DNA of 62,154 nucleotides from Marinobacter algicola DG893 (GTDB lineage Bacteria; Pseudomonadota; Gammaproteobacteria; Pseudomonadales; Oleiphilaceae): the NCBI RefSeq assembly GCF_000170835.1, contig NZ_ABCP01000020.1, positions 1 through 62,154 of the forward strand, given 5' to 3'. The translations under genes were made by a program, and so were the position numbers. Within the stretch, counting starts at the first letter, position 1; every line of letters starts with the position of its first letter. Shown here piece by piece: positions 55,220-62,154 of this stretch. Under the pieces are notes generated by a model. The model saw only the letters and a list, made by a program, of their open reading frames with translations, was not told the DNA's origin and searched no databases.

Positions 55220-55319
55220 GCTAACGCTGAGCTTAGCGGCGCCCTTGTAATGGAGGCGAAGCCGCAATGAAAAGGGCGTCCGGCGGCCATCGGCCGCGTA
55301 CTACAGCGACTGGTTAGAA
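55220..55319 (-). other. attC site (about 100 bp)
   Basis: Minus strand: TTCTAACCAGTCGCTG ... GGACGCCCTTTT ... AAGGGCGCCGC ... GAGCTC-like ... AGCGTTAGC. CTAAC/GTTAG outer boxes, AGCGACT/GCT arms, GCGCCCTT/AAGGGCG central pairing and two small internal hairpins. It shares the segment GGCGCCCT and AAGGGCGTCCGGCG with the attC at 54793-54869. Confidence 0.72.
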
Positions 55320-55620
55320 GCCGGTTCACCAGTTGGTTTCCGTTCCGCCCCCACAACCCGCATGCGAACGCCAGAGAAGCCCCGCACCTGCTCACGATCC
55401 GGCACCGATACAAACCACCAAACTACCCGACCCGTTTCGAATTTGCGGCGAATTGCCCCACAACCTGGGCACCCTGATGATAAACCGATAGAAGCGGAAA
55501 CTGGCTTCCAGTTTGGACGACGATGTTGCTGGCCTTGGCAACGACGCGAAACCAAAAACTACCACGCAATTTTCCGCCAAGGCCCATGCACCCAACCACC
55601 AATAAATTACCAGAGCCTTG
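55320..55620 (-). other. Apparently non-coding cassette A body
   Basis: About 300 bp with several short open frames in competing frames (67-90 codons), none convincing. The region is Pro/Ala-type in all. It carries the second copy of the inverted-repeat element. Confidence 0.5.
55531..55584. repeat. Inverted-repeat element, copy 2
   Basis: GGCCTTGGC at 55531-55539 and GCCAAGGCC at 55576-55584, spanning 54 bp, are perfect inverted arms. The right flank CATGCACCCAACCACCAATAAA resembles the flank of copy 1 (cassette B), so arms, spacing and one flank are conserved between cassettes, whereas the loops differ. Confidence 0.82.
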
Positions 55621-55640
55621 GCTTATAACAGCAGTTAGAC
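55621..55640 (-). other. Collapsed attC-like junction
   Basis: Minus strand GTCTAAC-TGCT-GTTATAAGC: GTCTAAC fits the R'' consensus RYYYAAC. The 12-bp core TAACTGCTGTTA is identical to that at 53863-53874. It marks the upstream limit of the recognised array. Confidence 0.5.
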
Positions 55641-55852
55641 CGACGTCACAGTGATTGCGAAAATGTGACCGCTTCATGATTCCATCAAATCGCAATGTGT
55701 TCGTGCGCTAACGACCAAGATTAACAACAGCTTAGCCTACACCTCTCCATGCCGCCATGTAATATCGAGGCAGTCAACGTTCTCCCAATCATATCGACTT
55801 CACGCTCCGGTTCAGAGGCAGTCGTTTAGTAGCAGGCTGGTTGTCTGCACAC
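55641..55852. other. Region between cassette array and pckA terminator
   Basis: No gene is seen. It contains a perfect 7-bp inverted repeat ATTGCGA/TCGCAAT (55654-55660, 55690-55696) and CGCTAACG at 55707-55714, which could be a degraded recombination box or attI, but this is weak. Confidence 0.3.
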
Positions 55853-55886
55853 AAAAAAAGCGCCGTACTCAAAGAGCAGGGCGCTT
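55853..55886 (-). terminator. Terminator of pckA
   Basis: Minus strand AAAGCGCC-15 nt loop-GGCGCTTTTTTT: an 8-bp stem with a run of seven T, 17 bp after the pckA stop codon. Good intrinsic terminator. Confidence 0.88.
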
Positions 55887-55903
55887 TCTCAATAAAGGCG
55901 GGC

Positions 55904-57436
55904 TTACGCTTTCGGCCCGGCCTCTACGATGGCGTCGGAAACATCAAACTTCTTGAAGTTTTCCACGAACTGGCCAATCAGTTCGGCGGCCTTGGCGTCG
56001 TAGTCTTCCTTGCTGGCCCAGGTGTTGCGCGGGTTCAGCAGATTGTTGTCTACGCCCGGTACGTCAACCGGCACGTCCACGTTCAGGGTGGGCAGGTGCT
56101 CGGTCTCGGCATCGTCCAGGTCGCCGTTCTGGATGGCGGCGATGATGCCACGGGTGGTGGGGATGCTGAATCGCTCGCCCACGCCGTAGGGGCCGCCGGT
56201 CCAGCCGGTGTTCACCAGGAAGACCTTGCTGCCAAACTCATCCATGCGCTTCATCAGCAGCTCGGCGTAGACGCCGGCCGGGCGCGGGAAAAACGGTGCG
56301 CCGAAGCAGGTGGAGAAGGTGGCTTTCAGCTTGGAAGAAGAGCCCATTTCGGTGGAGCCCACCAGCGCGGTGTAGCCACTGAGGAAGTGGTAAGCCGCGG
56401 CTTCCTTGCTGAGGATGGACACAGGCGGCAGTACGCCGGTCATGTCGCAGGTCAGGAAGACAATGTGTGACGGCTCGCCGGCGCGGTTCTCAATAACGCG
56501 CTTCTCAACATGCTCCAGCGGGTAGGCGCAGCGGGAGTTTTCGGTGAGGGAGACGTCGGTATAGTCCGGTTCGCGGGTTTCCGGGTCGATGGTGACGTTC
56601 TCAACGATGGCACCAAAGCGGATGGCGTCCCAGATGATGGGTTCGTTTTTCTGGCTCAGGTCGATGCACTTGGCGTAGCAGCCGCCTTCAATGTTGAAGA
56701 CGGTGCCTGGGCCCCAGCCGTGCTCATCGTCGCCGATCAGGAAGCGATCAGGGTCTGCAGAGAGGGTGGTCTTGCCGGTGCCGGAGAGGCCAAAGAACAG
56801 GCAGGTTTCGCCGTCTTCGCCGACGTTGGCGGAGCAGTGCATCGGCAGCACGTCTTTTTCCGGCAGCAGGAAGTTCTGCACGGAGAACATGGCCTTTTTC
56901 ATTTCGCCGGCGTAGTGCATGCCTGCCAGCAGTACCTTGCGCTTGGCAAAGTTGATGATCACGCAGCCGTTGCTGTTGGTGCCGTCACGCTCGGGCACGC
57001 ACTCGAAGTTGGCGGCGTTGAGGATCTGCCATTCCTGCTTGTCAGCCGGGTTGAAGCTATCCGGGCGAATGAACAGATTCTGGCCGAACAGGTTCTGCCA
57101 GGCGGTTTCGGTGGTCATGCGTACCGGCAGGTAATGTTCCGGGTCAGAGCCGACGTGTACCTGGCTTACAAAGCTGTCTTTCTCGGCGATGTAGGCTTCA
57201 ACGCGATCCCAGAGGGCATCAAACTTGTCCGCGTCGAACGGGCGGTTGATGGGGCCCCAATGGATATCGTCAGAGGTGCTGGGCTCTTCGACGATGTAGC
57301 GGTCTTTCGGGGACCGGCCTGTACGTTCACCGGTTTTGACCACCAGGGAACCATTTGCGGCCAGTTGGCCCTCGCGTCTTTCCAGTGCCTGCTCAACCAG
57401 TTGTGCTGCACTCAGATCATTATAAGTGTTACTCAC
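55904..57436 (-). CDS. pckA: Phosphoenolpyruvate carboxykinase (ATP)
   Basis: PckA converts oxaloacetate and ATP to phosphoenolpyruvate, a first gluconeogenic step for growth on organic acids and alkanes. The 510-residue protein has the kinase-1a loop [14 protein letters not shown], kinase-2 [29 protein letters not shown] and [13 protein letters not shown]. The start is a GTG at 57436 with GAGG upstream. Gene order yrfG-hslR-hslO-pckA matches enteric bacteria. It has its own terminator at 55853-55886. Confidence 0.97.
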   Translation of the reverse strand: MSNTYNDLSAAQLVEQALERREGQLAANGSLVVKTGERTGRSPKDRYIVEEPSTSDDIHWGPINRPFDADKFDALWDRVEAYIAEKDSFVSQVHVGSDPEHYLPVRMTTETAWQNLFGQNLFIRPDSFNPADKQEWQILNAANFECVPERDGTNSNGCVIINFAKRKVLLAGMHYAGEMKKAMFSVQNFLLPEKDVLPMHCSANVGEDGETCLFFGLSGTGKTTLSADPDRFLIGDDEHGWGPGTVFNIEGGCYAKCIDLSQKNEPIIWDAIRFGAIVENVTIDPETREPDYTDVSLTENSRCAYPLEHVEKRVIENRAGEPSHIVFLTCDMTGVLPPVSILSKEAAAYHFLSGYTALVGSTEMGSSSKLKATFSTCFGAPFFPRPAGVYAELLMKRMDEFGSKVFLVNTGWTGGPYGVGERFSIPTTRGIIAAIQNGDLDDAETEHLPTLNVDVPVDVPGVDNNLLNPRNTWASKEDYDAKAAELIGQFVENFKKFDVSDAIVEAGPKA

Positions 57437-57564
57437 TTCGACCTCGCCCTCGGGATGTGATCGTGATTGCTCAGGCCGTCCCCCCTAAAAATTGACGGAA
57501 ATCTGAGCAATCGGGTCAATTCAGGCGCGCTATTATGCCAGAGACGCCGGTAAAAAACGACTGC

Positions 57565-57595
57565 CCCGGAAGCCGCTCTACGACTGGCTTCCGGG
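57565..57595 (-). terminator. Terminator downstream of hslO
   Basis: A perfect 10-bp stem CCCGGAAGCC/GGCTTCCGGG with an 11-base loop lies 16 bp beyond the hslO stop. On the minus strand it is followed by GCAGTCGTTTTTT, so the T-run starts seven to eight bases after the stem. Confidence 0.7.
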
Positions 57596-57611
57596 CCATT
57601 CAGCCGGGTGT

Positions 57612-58466
57612 TCAGTGTAACGTATGGCCGGTGAAAAGGTGATCAATATCATTTCTATCGAAGCGATAGTGTTGATGACAGAACTGGCAGTCCATTTCGA
57701 TGGAGCCCTGTTCGTCGAGGATACTATAGCACTCCTCCTTACCGATGGATTCCAGGGCTCCCAGGGTTCGCTCCCGCGAACAGCTGCAGCGGAAGGCGAC
57801 GGGTTCGGCATCGAACAGGCGAACGGTCTCTTCGTTGAACAGGCGATGGAGTACGGTCTCGCTGTCCAGGGTCAGTAGTTCTTCGGCTTCCACGGTGCTG
57901 GCCAGGTGATTAAGGCGATCCCAAAGATCGGAATCCTGTTCAGTGTCGCCGGGTAGTTTCTGCAGCATCAGGCCGGCGCTGCAGTTTTCATCGGCAAACA
58001 GGAAGAAGCTGGTGGGGATCTGCTCGGAGCGTTCGAAGTATTCTTCCAGGCAGCCGGCCAGGTTCTCCTCTTCCCGGGGCACCACGCCCTGGTAGCGTTG
58101 GCCTTTGTCCGGGGAGATGGTGATAGCCATGCGGCCTTCGCCCAGCAGCGCATTCAGGGAGTCCTCGGTCACGGCGTGTTCGTCGTAACGGGCCAGGCCG
58201 CGGATAAAACGATCATGGCTGCACTCGGCCATCAGCGTACGCAACGGGCCGTCGCCCTGGGCTTGCAGGGATAGGGTGCCTTCGAACTTGAGCGTACTGC
58301 TCATCAGCACACTGGCCACCAGGGACTCCCCCAGCATGCGCCGCACGGAGGCGGGATAGGGTGCCTGGCTGCCTATTTCGCTGTAGCTGTCGTTCAGCTT
58401 CACCCAGGCTCCCCGGACCTGGCTGTCTTCAAAAATAAATCGCTGGAACTGGTCCCGGGATGCCAT
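57612..58466 (-). CDS. hslO: Redox-regulated chaperone Hsp33
   Basis: Hsp33 is a holdase switched on by oxidation and unfolding. The 284-residue protein shows the C-terminal zinc redox switch, CxC (FRCSCSRER) and CxxC (MDCQFCHQ), plus VRGAWVKLNDSYSEI and GLARYDEH in the N-terminal domain. ATG at 58466 with AGGAG upstream. It is adjacent to hslR as in enteric bacteria, but 61 bp separate them. Confidence 0.95.
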   Translation of the reverse strand: MASRDQFQRFIFEDSQVRGAWVKLNDSYSEIGSQAPYPASVRRMLGESLVASVLMSSTLKFEGTLSLQAQGDGPLRTLMAECSHDRFIRGLARYDEHAVTEDSLNALLGEGRMAITISPDKGQRYQGVVPREEENLAGCLEEYFERSEQIPTSFFLFADENCSAGLMLQKLPGDTEQDSDLWDRLNHLASTVEAEELLTLDSETVLHRLFNEETVRLFDAEPVAFRCSCSRERTLGALESIGKEECYSILDEQGSIEMDCQFCHQHYRFDRNDIDHLFTGHTLH

Positions 58467-58527
58467 TGGTATTTCTCCTGAGCGTTAAAGTCGGAAACGG
58501 TGATCATGGGGGCGGAAAACAGGAATG

Positions 58528-58935
58528 CTAGAGCCCGTTCTGTTCCCGGAAGCGTTGTATGTCCCGGCGGTCTTTCTTGGAAGGCCGTCGGGCCGGGGGT
58601 AGCTGCGCCGCCTGCATGGTTTTGCGCTGCCACGAGAGTTCTTCCCGGCGTTTCACGCTGTCGTCGGTTTCGTGATAAAGCTTCTGGGCTTCGGGAGCGC
58701 CCCGGCGCCGGTCACTGAGGTCGTCCACCACCACAATGCGTTCCTGCCAGCCCAGCCGCAGGGTAACTTTGGCGCCGGGCTCCACCAGTTTTCCGGGTTT
58801 GGTTCGCTGGCTGTTGTAGTGAACCTTGCCCCCTTCGATGGCTTGCTTGGCGAGGTTGCGGGTTTTGTAGAAGCGTGCTGCCCACAGCCATTTGTCGAGT
58901 CTTACGCGGGTGTCGTCAGTGGTGGTTGCCGTCAT
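58528..58935 (-). CDS. hslR: Hsp15, ribosome-associated S4-domain protein
   Basis: Hsp15 binds stalled 50S-nascent-chain complexes under heat stress. The 135-residue protein has a N-terminal S4 domain (VRLDKWLWAARFYKTRNLAK, GGKVHYNSQRTKPGKLVEPG) and a basic tail (PPARRPSKKDRRDIQRFREQ). GAGGAG precedes the ATG. It is followed by hslO and preceded by yrfG. Confidence 0.94.
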   Translation of the reverse strand: MTATTTDDTRVRLDKWLWAARFYKTRNLAKQAIEGGKVHYNSQRTKPGKLVEPGAKVTLRLGWQERIVVVDDLSDRRRGAPEAQKLYHETDDSVKRREELSWQRKTMQAAQLPPARRPSKKDRRDIQRFREQNGL

Positions 58936-58976
58936 GTCTCCTCACCTGATGAGCGTATACGCATAGTATAGCTGGC

Positions 58977-59666
58977 TCACTGGCCGGATGGCAGGGGTTG
59001 GCGTTGACGCAGTGCCGGCAGTATTTCATCAAAATGATGGATCGAGGGGATGTCCGGGTGCCGGTCGCGGGCGGGTTGCCTGCTGTCTGGTGCCAGAATG
59101 GCAAGGCATTGGGCGATGCCAGCGGTGCGGGCGCTTTCCAGTACCGGGAAGCTGTCGTCCACCATCAAGGTGGCGGCAGGCTGATAGGCTTCCAGCCCGG
59201 CGAGGTCCTGCCAGAAGGCGGGGTCTTCCTTGGGCTTGCCCAGTTGGTGGCTCGAGATGATGTTGTCTACCCGGCTGTCCAGGCCGGTGCGCTGCAGCTT
59301 CAGGCTGAGGGGGTCGGGATGGCAGTTGGTGACGATCACCGAGCGCAGGCCGGTGTCACGGACAGCATCTAGAAAATCCGTCACATGGGGCCGGTAGCCA
59401 ATGCGTTCGCCCACTTCGGCCTTGAGCCCGGTGATGTCCATATCCAGCCGGTCGCTCCAGTAGTCGGTGCAATACCAGTTCAGGGACCCACGTTCGGCCA
59501 TGATCATTGGGATGATGGTGTCGCGGGCTTCTTCCGGGCTAAGGTTGTTGTACTCGGCGTAACGCCTGGGCAGGTGCTCAAGCCAGAAATGGTTGTCGAA
59601 ATGCAGGTCGAGCAGTGTTCCGTCCATATCCAGGAACACCGTCTCAAGGGAGTGCCAGTTCACCAT
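58977..59666 (-). CDS. yrfG: GMP/IMP nucleotidase, HAD family
   Basis: YrfG dephosphorylates purine nucleoside monophosphates. The 229-residue protein has the HAD motif I VFLDMDGTLLDLHFDNHFW (nucleophile Asp), SVIVTNCHPDPLSLKL (motif II), and LGKPKEDPAFW/LMVDDSFPVLESA (motif III-IV), closely matching E. coli YrfG (NCHPD here, NAHPH there). The ATG at 59666 directly follows a terminator U-run and has no clear ribosome site; the reading otherwise fits the E. coli N-terminus. Confidence 0.9.
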   Translation of the reverse strand: MVNWHSLETVFLDMDGTLLDLHFDNHFWLEHLPRRYAEYNNLSPEEARDTIIPMIMAERGSLNWYCTDYWSDRLDMDITGLKAEVGERIGYRPHVTDFLDAVRDTGLRSVIVTNCHPDPLSLKLQRTGLDSRVDNIISSHQLGKPKEDPAFWQDLAGLEAYQPAATLMVDDSFPVLESARTAGIAQCLAILAPDSRQPARDRHPDIPSIHHFDEILPALRQRQPLPSGQ

Positions 59667-59704
59667 AAACAAAAACAGCCTGAAGTTGGTTAAACGTCAG
59701 GCTG
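59667..59704 (-). terminator. Terminator of the small exported protein gene
   Basis: Minus strand CAGCCTGA-13 nt-TCAGGCTG followed by TTTTTGTTT: 8-bp perfect stem with U-run. It ends the gene 59744-60076 (40 bp downstream of its stop) and its U-run touches the yrfG ATG. Confidence 0.85.
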
Positions 59705-59743
59705 CCGAAGAATGCACAAATTGGCAAGGCGGGTTTTTACGGA

Positions 59744-60076
59744 TCAGTTACCGCTTTGTTCAATAGGCTGTTGCTTCCTGCCGGTGCGAGTACAGCCGAG
59801 GCAGCGAACAAAGGTGGCTTTGGCCGGGCCAACAACCAGGACCTCGCCGGCTTCCGCCGCGTTACCACCCAGTGCGGAGAACGGCAGGGACACCAGGTAA
59901 ACCACGCTTCCCACGATGGTGGTGGCAAACAGGGCCGGGCGAACAAACAGCGCATCGCCTGTCATTGCCAGTGCTGAGGGCTCTTCGTCAATGGCTTGGG
60001 CGTGGCCGACGGAGGAAAAAGCCAGCAGGCAAACCGCTACGGCTGTAATAACGATGTGGGAAATCTTACCGGTCAT
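59744..60076 (-). CDS. Small exported protein, conserved, unknown function
   Basis: A 110-residue protein with a signal peptide (cleavage near SVGHAQA) and, in the mature part, a hydrophobic segment ALFATTIVGSVVYLVSLPFS followed by ALGGNAAEAGEVLVVGPAKA and a Cys pair (FVRCLGCTR). The pattern looks conserved in related marine bacteria by recall, but the function is unknown. AGGAG precedes the ATG. Confidence 0.75.
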   Translation of the reverse strand: MTGKISHIVITAVAVCLLAFSSVGHAQAIDEEPSALAMTGDALFVRPALFATTIVGSVVYLVSLPFSALGGNAAEAGEVLVVGPAKATFVRCLGCTRTGRKQQPIEQSGN

Positions 60077-60266
60077 TTCTTGTTTCTCCTGAGCTTACCT
60101 TAGCTTGTCGGCGTTCTGATCTGGCCGATGGTCGTCCTGCCTCTGGGTGGCTGACGATACATATACCGCACAGTGTAGCTTACGATTATGGATACTCTGT
60201 TAACTATGAATCATATTTGCGTATTTTCAAACGATTTTTCTGTTTCATTAGTTGTCTGGCCGCCGT
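60077..60266. other. Intergenic region between the small exported protein gene and mutM
   Basis: No gene is seen in 190 bp. AT-rich in 60181-60250. Nothing further recognised. Confidence 0.3.
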
Positions 60267-61091
60267 TCAGCGCTGGCATTTCCCGCAGTAAACCGTCGAG
60301 CGCTGGTTCATCCGGATTTCCTTCAGCGGATGGCCGCATTCGCGGCAGAACTCGCCATTGCGTCCATACACCAGCAGTGACTGGGCAAAATAGCCCGGTT
60401 TGCCATCGCTGTTCACAAAGTCCCGCAGGGTGGTTCCACCCATGAGGATGGCAGCGCTAAGGGTTTCGCGAATGGCTTCCACCAGGCGGTTGTAGCGGTC
60501 CAGGCTGATGCGGCCGGCAGCGCGGCGGGGATGGATGCCAGCCTTAAACAGGGCTTCGTTCGCATAGATGTTGCCGACGCCCACCACCACATGGTTGTCC
60601 ATGATGAAGGGCTTCACTGGAGTCTTCTTGCTCCGTGAGAGTCGATAGAGCAGGCGCCCATTGAACTCCGGTGCCAGGGGTTCTGGCCCCAGGCTGGCGA
60701 GCAGTGGATGCTGGTCCGGTGTTTCGGACCAGAGCCAGCAACCAAAACGGCGGGGGTCGTTGAAGCGTAGGCGAATGCCGTTGTCGAGTGTCAGTTCCAC
60801 GTGGTCATGAAGTAGGGGGGCGCTCTGATCGGTGATCACCCGCAGGCTGCCGGACATGCCCAGGTGCACGATCAATGTTCCGGCAGCGTTGGCCGAGCTT
60901 ACGCCTATCAGTAAGTATTTGGCCCGGCGGTCCACAGTGTGGATCACCGAGCCTTCGATCAGTTCCGCGAGATTGCCCGGCACGGGCCAACGCAGTCGGC
61001 CATCGCGCACGGTCACCTGGGTGATGGTGCGGTTTTCACAATGGGGGGCGATGCCGCGTCGGGTGGTTTCTACTTCGGGCAATTCGGGCAA
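60267..61091 (-). CDS. mutM: Formamidopyrimidine-DNA glycosylase, TTG start
   Basis: MutM removes 8-oxoguanine and formamidopyrimidines. The mature enzyme uses Pro2 as nucleophile, so the start must give M-P-E-L-P-E-V-E. The only codon that does is TTG at 61091, with GGAG nine bases upstream. Lys58 (RRAKYLLI) matches the E. coli Lys57 contact, and the C-terminal zinc finger CRECGHPL...YCGKCQR is intact. The 274-residue length is normal. The frame stays open upstream to 61322, but this would bury Pro2. Confidence 0.95.
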   Translation of the reverse strand: MPELPEVETTRRGIAPHCENRTITQVTVRDGRLRWPVPGNLAELIEGSVIHTVDRRAKYLLIGVSSANAAGTLIVHLGMSGSLRVITDQSAPLLHDHVELTLDNGIRLRFNDPRRFGCWLWSETPDQHPLLASLGPEPLAPEFNGRLLYRLSRSKKTPVKPFIMDNHVVVGVGNIYANEALFKAGIHPRRAAGRISLDRYNRLVEAIRETLSAAILMGGTTLRDFVNSDGKPGYFAQSLLVYGRNGEFCRECGHPLKEIRMNQRSTVYCGKCQR

Positions 61092-61248
61092 AGGGATATA
61101 CTCCAGCGGCACGGGCGGTAACGGATAAGTGTAATCGGTAACAAATTCGCATCCAAATGCGGTTGTTCGGGCTAACAACTGTACGCTAAAGTGGTTCAAT
61201 ACGGTTGTCGGGCAGTGCCGGACCCGGATTTCGAACGAGGAAAACTCT

Positions 61249-62154
61249 ATGTGGTACAACGGTCTTCTGGACCTTTCGGTGATGCAGCTGATTCTGGTTG
61301 CGCTGGGGCTTACCCACATCACAATTATCAGCGTTACCCTTTACCTGCATCGTCATTCTGCCCACAACTCGCTGGATCTGCATCCGGTGCTGGCGCATTT
61401 TTTCCGCTTCTGGCTGTGGCTGACCACAGCCCAGAACACCAAGCAGTGGACGGCGATCCACCGTAAACACCACGCCAAGTGCGAAACCGAGGAAGATCCT
61501 CACAGCCCGGTGGTTCTGGGCATTCGCAAGGTACTGTTTGAAGGTGCCGAGCTGTATGACGAGGCCGGTACACCGGAAACGCTGGAGCGTTATGGCCAGC
61601 GCACTCCGGAAGACTGGGTCGAGAACAACGTGTATAGCCGCTACAAGTTGCTGGGTATTCAACTGATGGCGGTGATTGATTTGCTGCTGTTCGGTGTTCA
61701 CGGCATCTGGATCTGGGCGCTGCAGATGATGTGGATTCCGGTCTGGGCGGCCGGCGTGGTCAATGGCATTGGGCACTTTATGGGTTATCGCAATTTCGAG
61801 TGCAGCGATAATGCCCGCAACATTTCGCCCTGGGGTATCCTGATCGGTGGCGAGGAGTTGCACAATAATCACCACACCTATCCCAATTCCTCCAAGCTGT
61901 CTCGCCGTTGGTACGAGGTGGATGTTGGCTGGGGTTATATCCGCCTGTTCCAGTTCTTCCGGCTGGCGAATCCCAAGGGCTTCAAGCCGATCGCGCATTA
62001 TGTGCCCGGTAAGCAGGAAGTGGATGTGGAGACGGTTCAGGCCATTACCAACAGCCGGTTCGATATTATGCGTCAGTATCGCAAGCGGGTGATGGAGCCG
62101 GTGTTGCGTCAGCAGAAGGCTGTGATGGATGAGGAGATTCGTCCGCGTTATCGC
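61249..62154 (+). CDS. Fatty acid desaturase, 3' end outside window
   Basis: The first 302 residues of a membrane diiron acyl desaturase, open to the window end. The three histidine boxes are HRHSAH (about residue 35), HRKHH (about 70) and HNNHH (about 205), the ligands of the diiron site. Four hydrophobic segments flank them. This is the delta-9 type acting on acyl-CoA or acyl lipids, by family. ATG with GAGG upstream. Divergent from mutM across 157 bp, where both promoters must lie. Confidence 0.93.
   Translation, partial: MWYNGLLDLSVMQLILVALGLTHITIISVTLYLHRHSAHNSLDLHPVLAHFFRFWLWLTTAQNTKQWTAIHRKHHAKCETEEDPHSPVVLGIRKVLFEGAELYDEAGTPETLERYGQRTPEDWVENNVYSRYKLLGIQLMAVIDLLLFGVHGIWIWALQMMWIPVWAAGVVNGIGHFMGYRNFECSDNARNISPWGILIGGEELHNNHHTYPNSSKLSRRWYEVDVGWGYIRLFQFFRLANPKGFKPIAHYVPGKQEVDVETVQAITNSRFDIMRQYRKRVMEPVLRQQKAVMDEEIRPRYR

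Larger units (their letters stand above)
52957..55640 (-). mobile_element. Integron gene-cassette array without integrase (CALIN-type)
   Basis: Four cassettes in the same (minus) orientation are separated by attC or attC-like sites. D (52957-53867) carries the nuclease-like gene, and C (53868-54799) the unknown-function gene. B (54800-55225) and A (55226-55629) appear non-coding. The two full attCs share the core segment GGCGCCCT...AAGGGCGTCC, which suggests one chromosomal integron origin. No integrase is found in the window. The coding cassettes are visibly more A/T-rich than flanking genes. Boundaries are approximate. Confidence 0.72.

Noticed and set aside
55641..55714. attI or integrase-proximal site
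   Set aside because: CGCTAACG and the inverted repeat are too weak, and no integrase gene lies to the right; pckA follows.

Overview
The window reads as a chromosomal segment of a marine or halophilic gammaproteobacterium, most like Marinobacter. The basis is gene order. The block pilGHIJK-chpABC / gshB-tonB-algH-ruvX-pyrR-pyrB-pyrC' is laid out as in Pseudomonas aeruginosa, and yrfG-hslR-hslO-pckA as in enteric bacteria. A DctQM-fused TRAP transporter, a PEP-CTERM protein and many cyclic-di-GMP proteins suit a marine surface-associated lifestyle. The genus is inferred from memory, not from a search.

Layout. 1-5.5 kb: a leftward cluster folE-folX-CoA-binding protein, then an HD-GYP protein and a CHASE-GGDEF-EAL protein, which both handle cyclic-di-GMP. 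5.7-10.4 kb: an alpha/beta hydrolase, a diguanylate cyclase, a patatin, a CDGSH iron-sulfur protein and a PAS sensor without output domain. 10.5-12.5 kb: zur-znuC-znuB zinc uptake, without znuA. 12.6-26.1 kb: the Pil-Chp surface-sensing operon, including a 2501-residue ChpA with seven intact Hpt motifs. 26.4-32.1 kb: glutathione synthetase, TonB, AlgH, RuvX and the pyrRBC' genes. 32.3-37.1 kb: a TRAP-type uptake locus (binding protein, lipoprotein, fused permease) with the HU gene on the opposite strand inside it. 37.1-44.3 kb: an AraC regulator divergent from a complete RND efflux operon whose promoter carries a perfect SoxR box.

44.3-52.8 kb is accessory: a nitroreductase, a PEP-CTERM protein, a 3'-truncated class A beta-lactamase, a Tag-family glycosylase, a 59-residue membrane protein, an MHYT protein with a degenerate GGDEF domain, and small VOC/GST/SnoaL genes beside a LysR regulator.

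52.85-55.64 kb is the most unusual part: a small array of integron gene cassettes with no integrase. It holds two full attC-like sites, two collapsed sites and one half site. Two cassettes carry a nuclease-like protein and a protein of unknown function (a plausible defence pair). Two others appear non-coding but share a 54-55 bp inverted-repeat element. An IS3-like end remnant interrupts the terminal attC.

55.9-62.1 kb returns to core genes: pckA, hslO, hslR, yrfG, a small exported protein, mutM (TTG start), and a fatty acid desaturase cut by the window end.

Main themes: surface sensing and cyclic-di-GMP signalling (Pil-Chp plus GGDEF/EAL/HD-GYP proteins), redox and toxic-compound defence (SoxR-box efflux pump, nitroreductase, GST, Hsp33), zinc homeostasis and pyrimidine synthesis.
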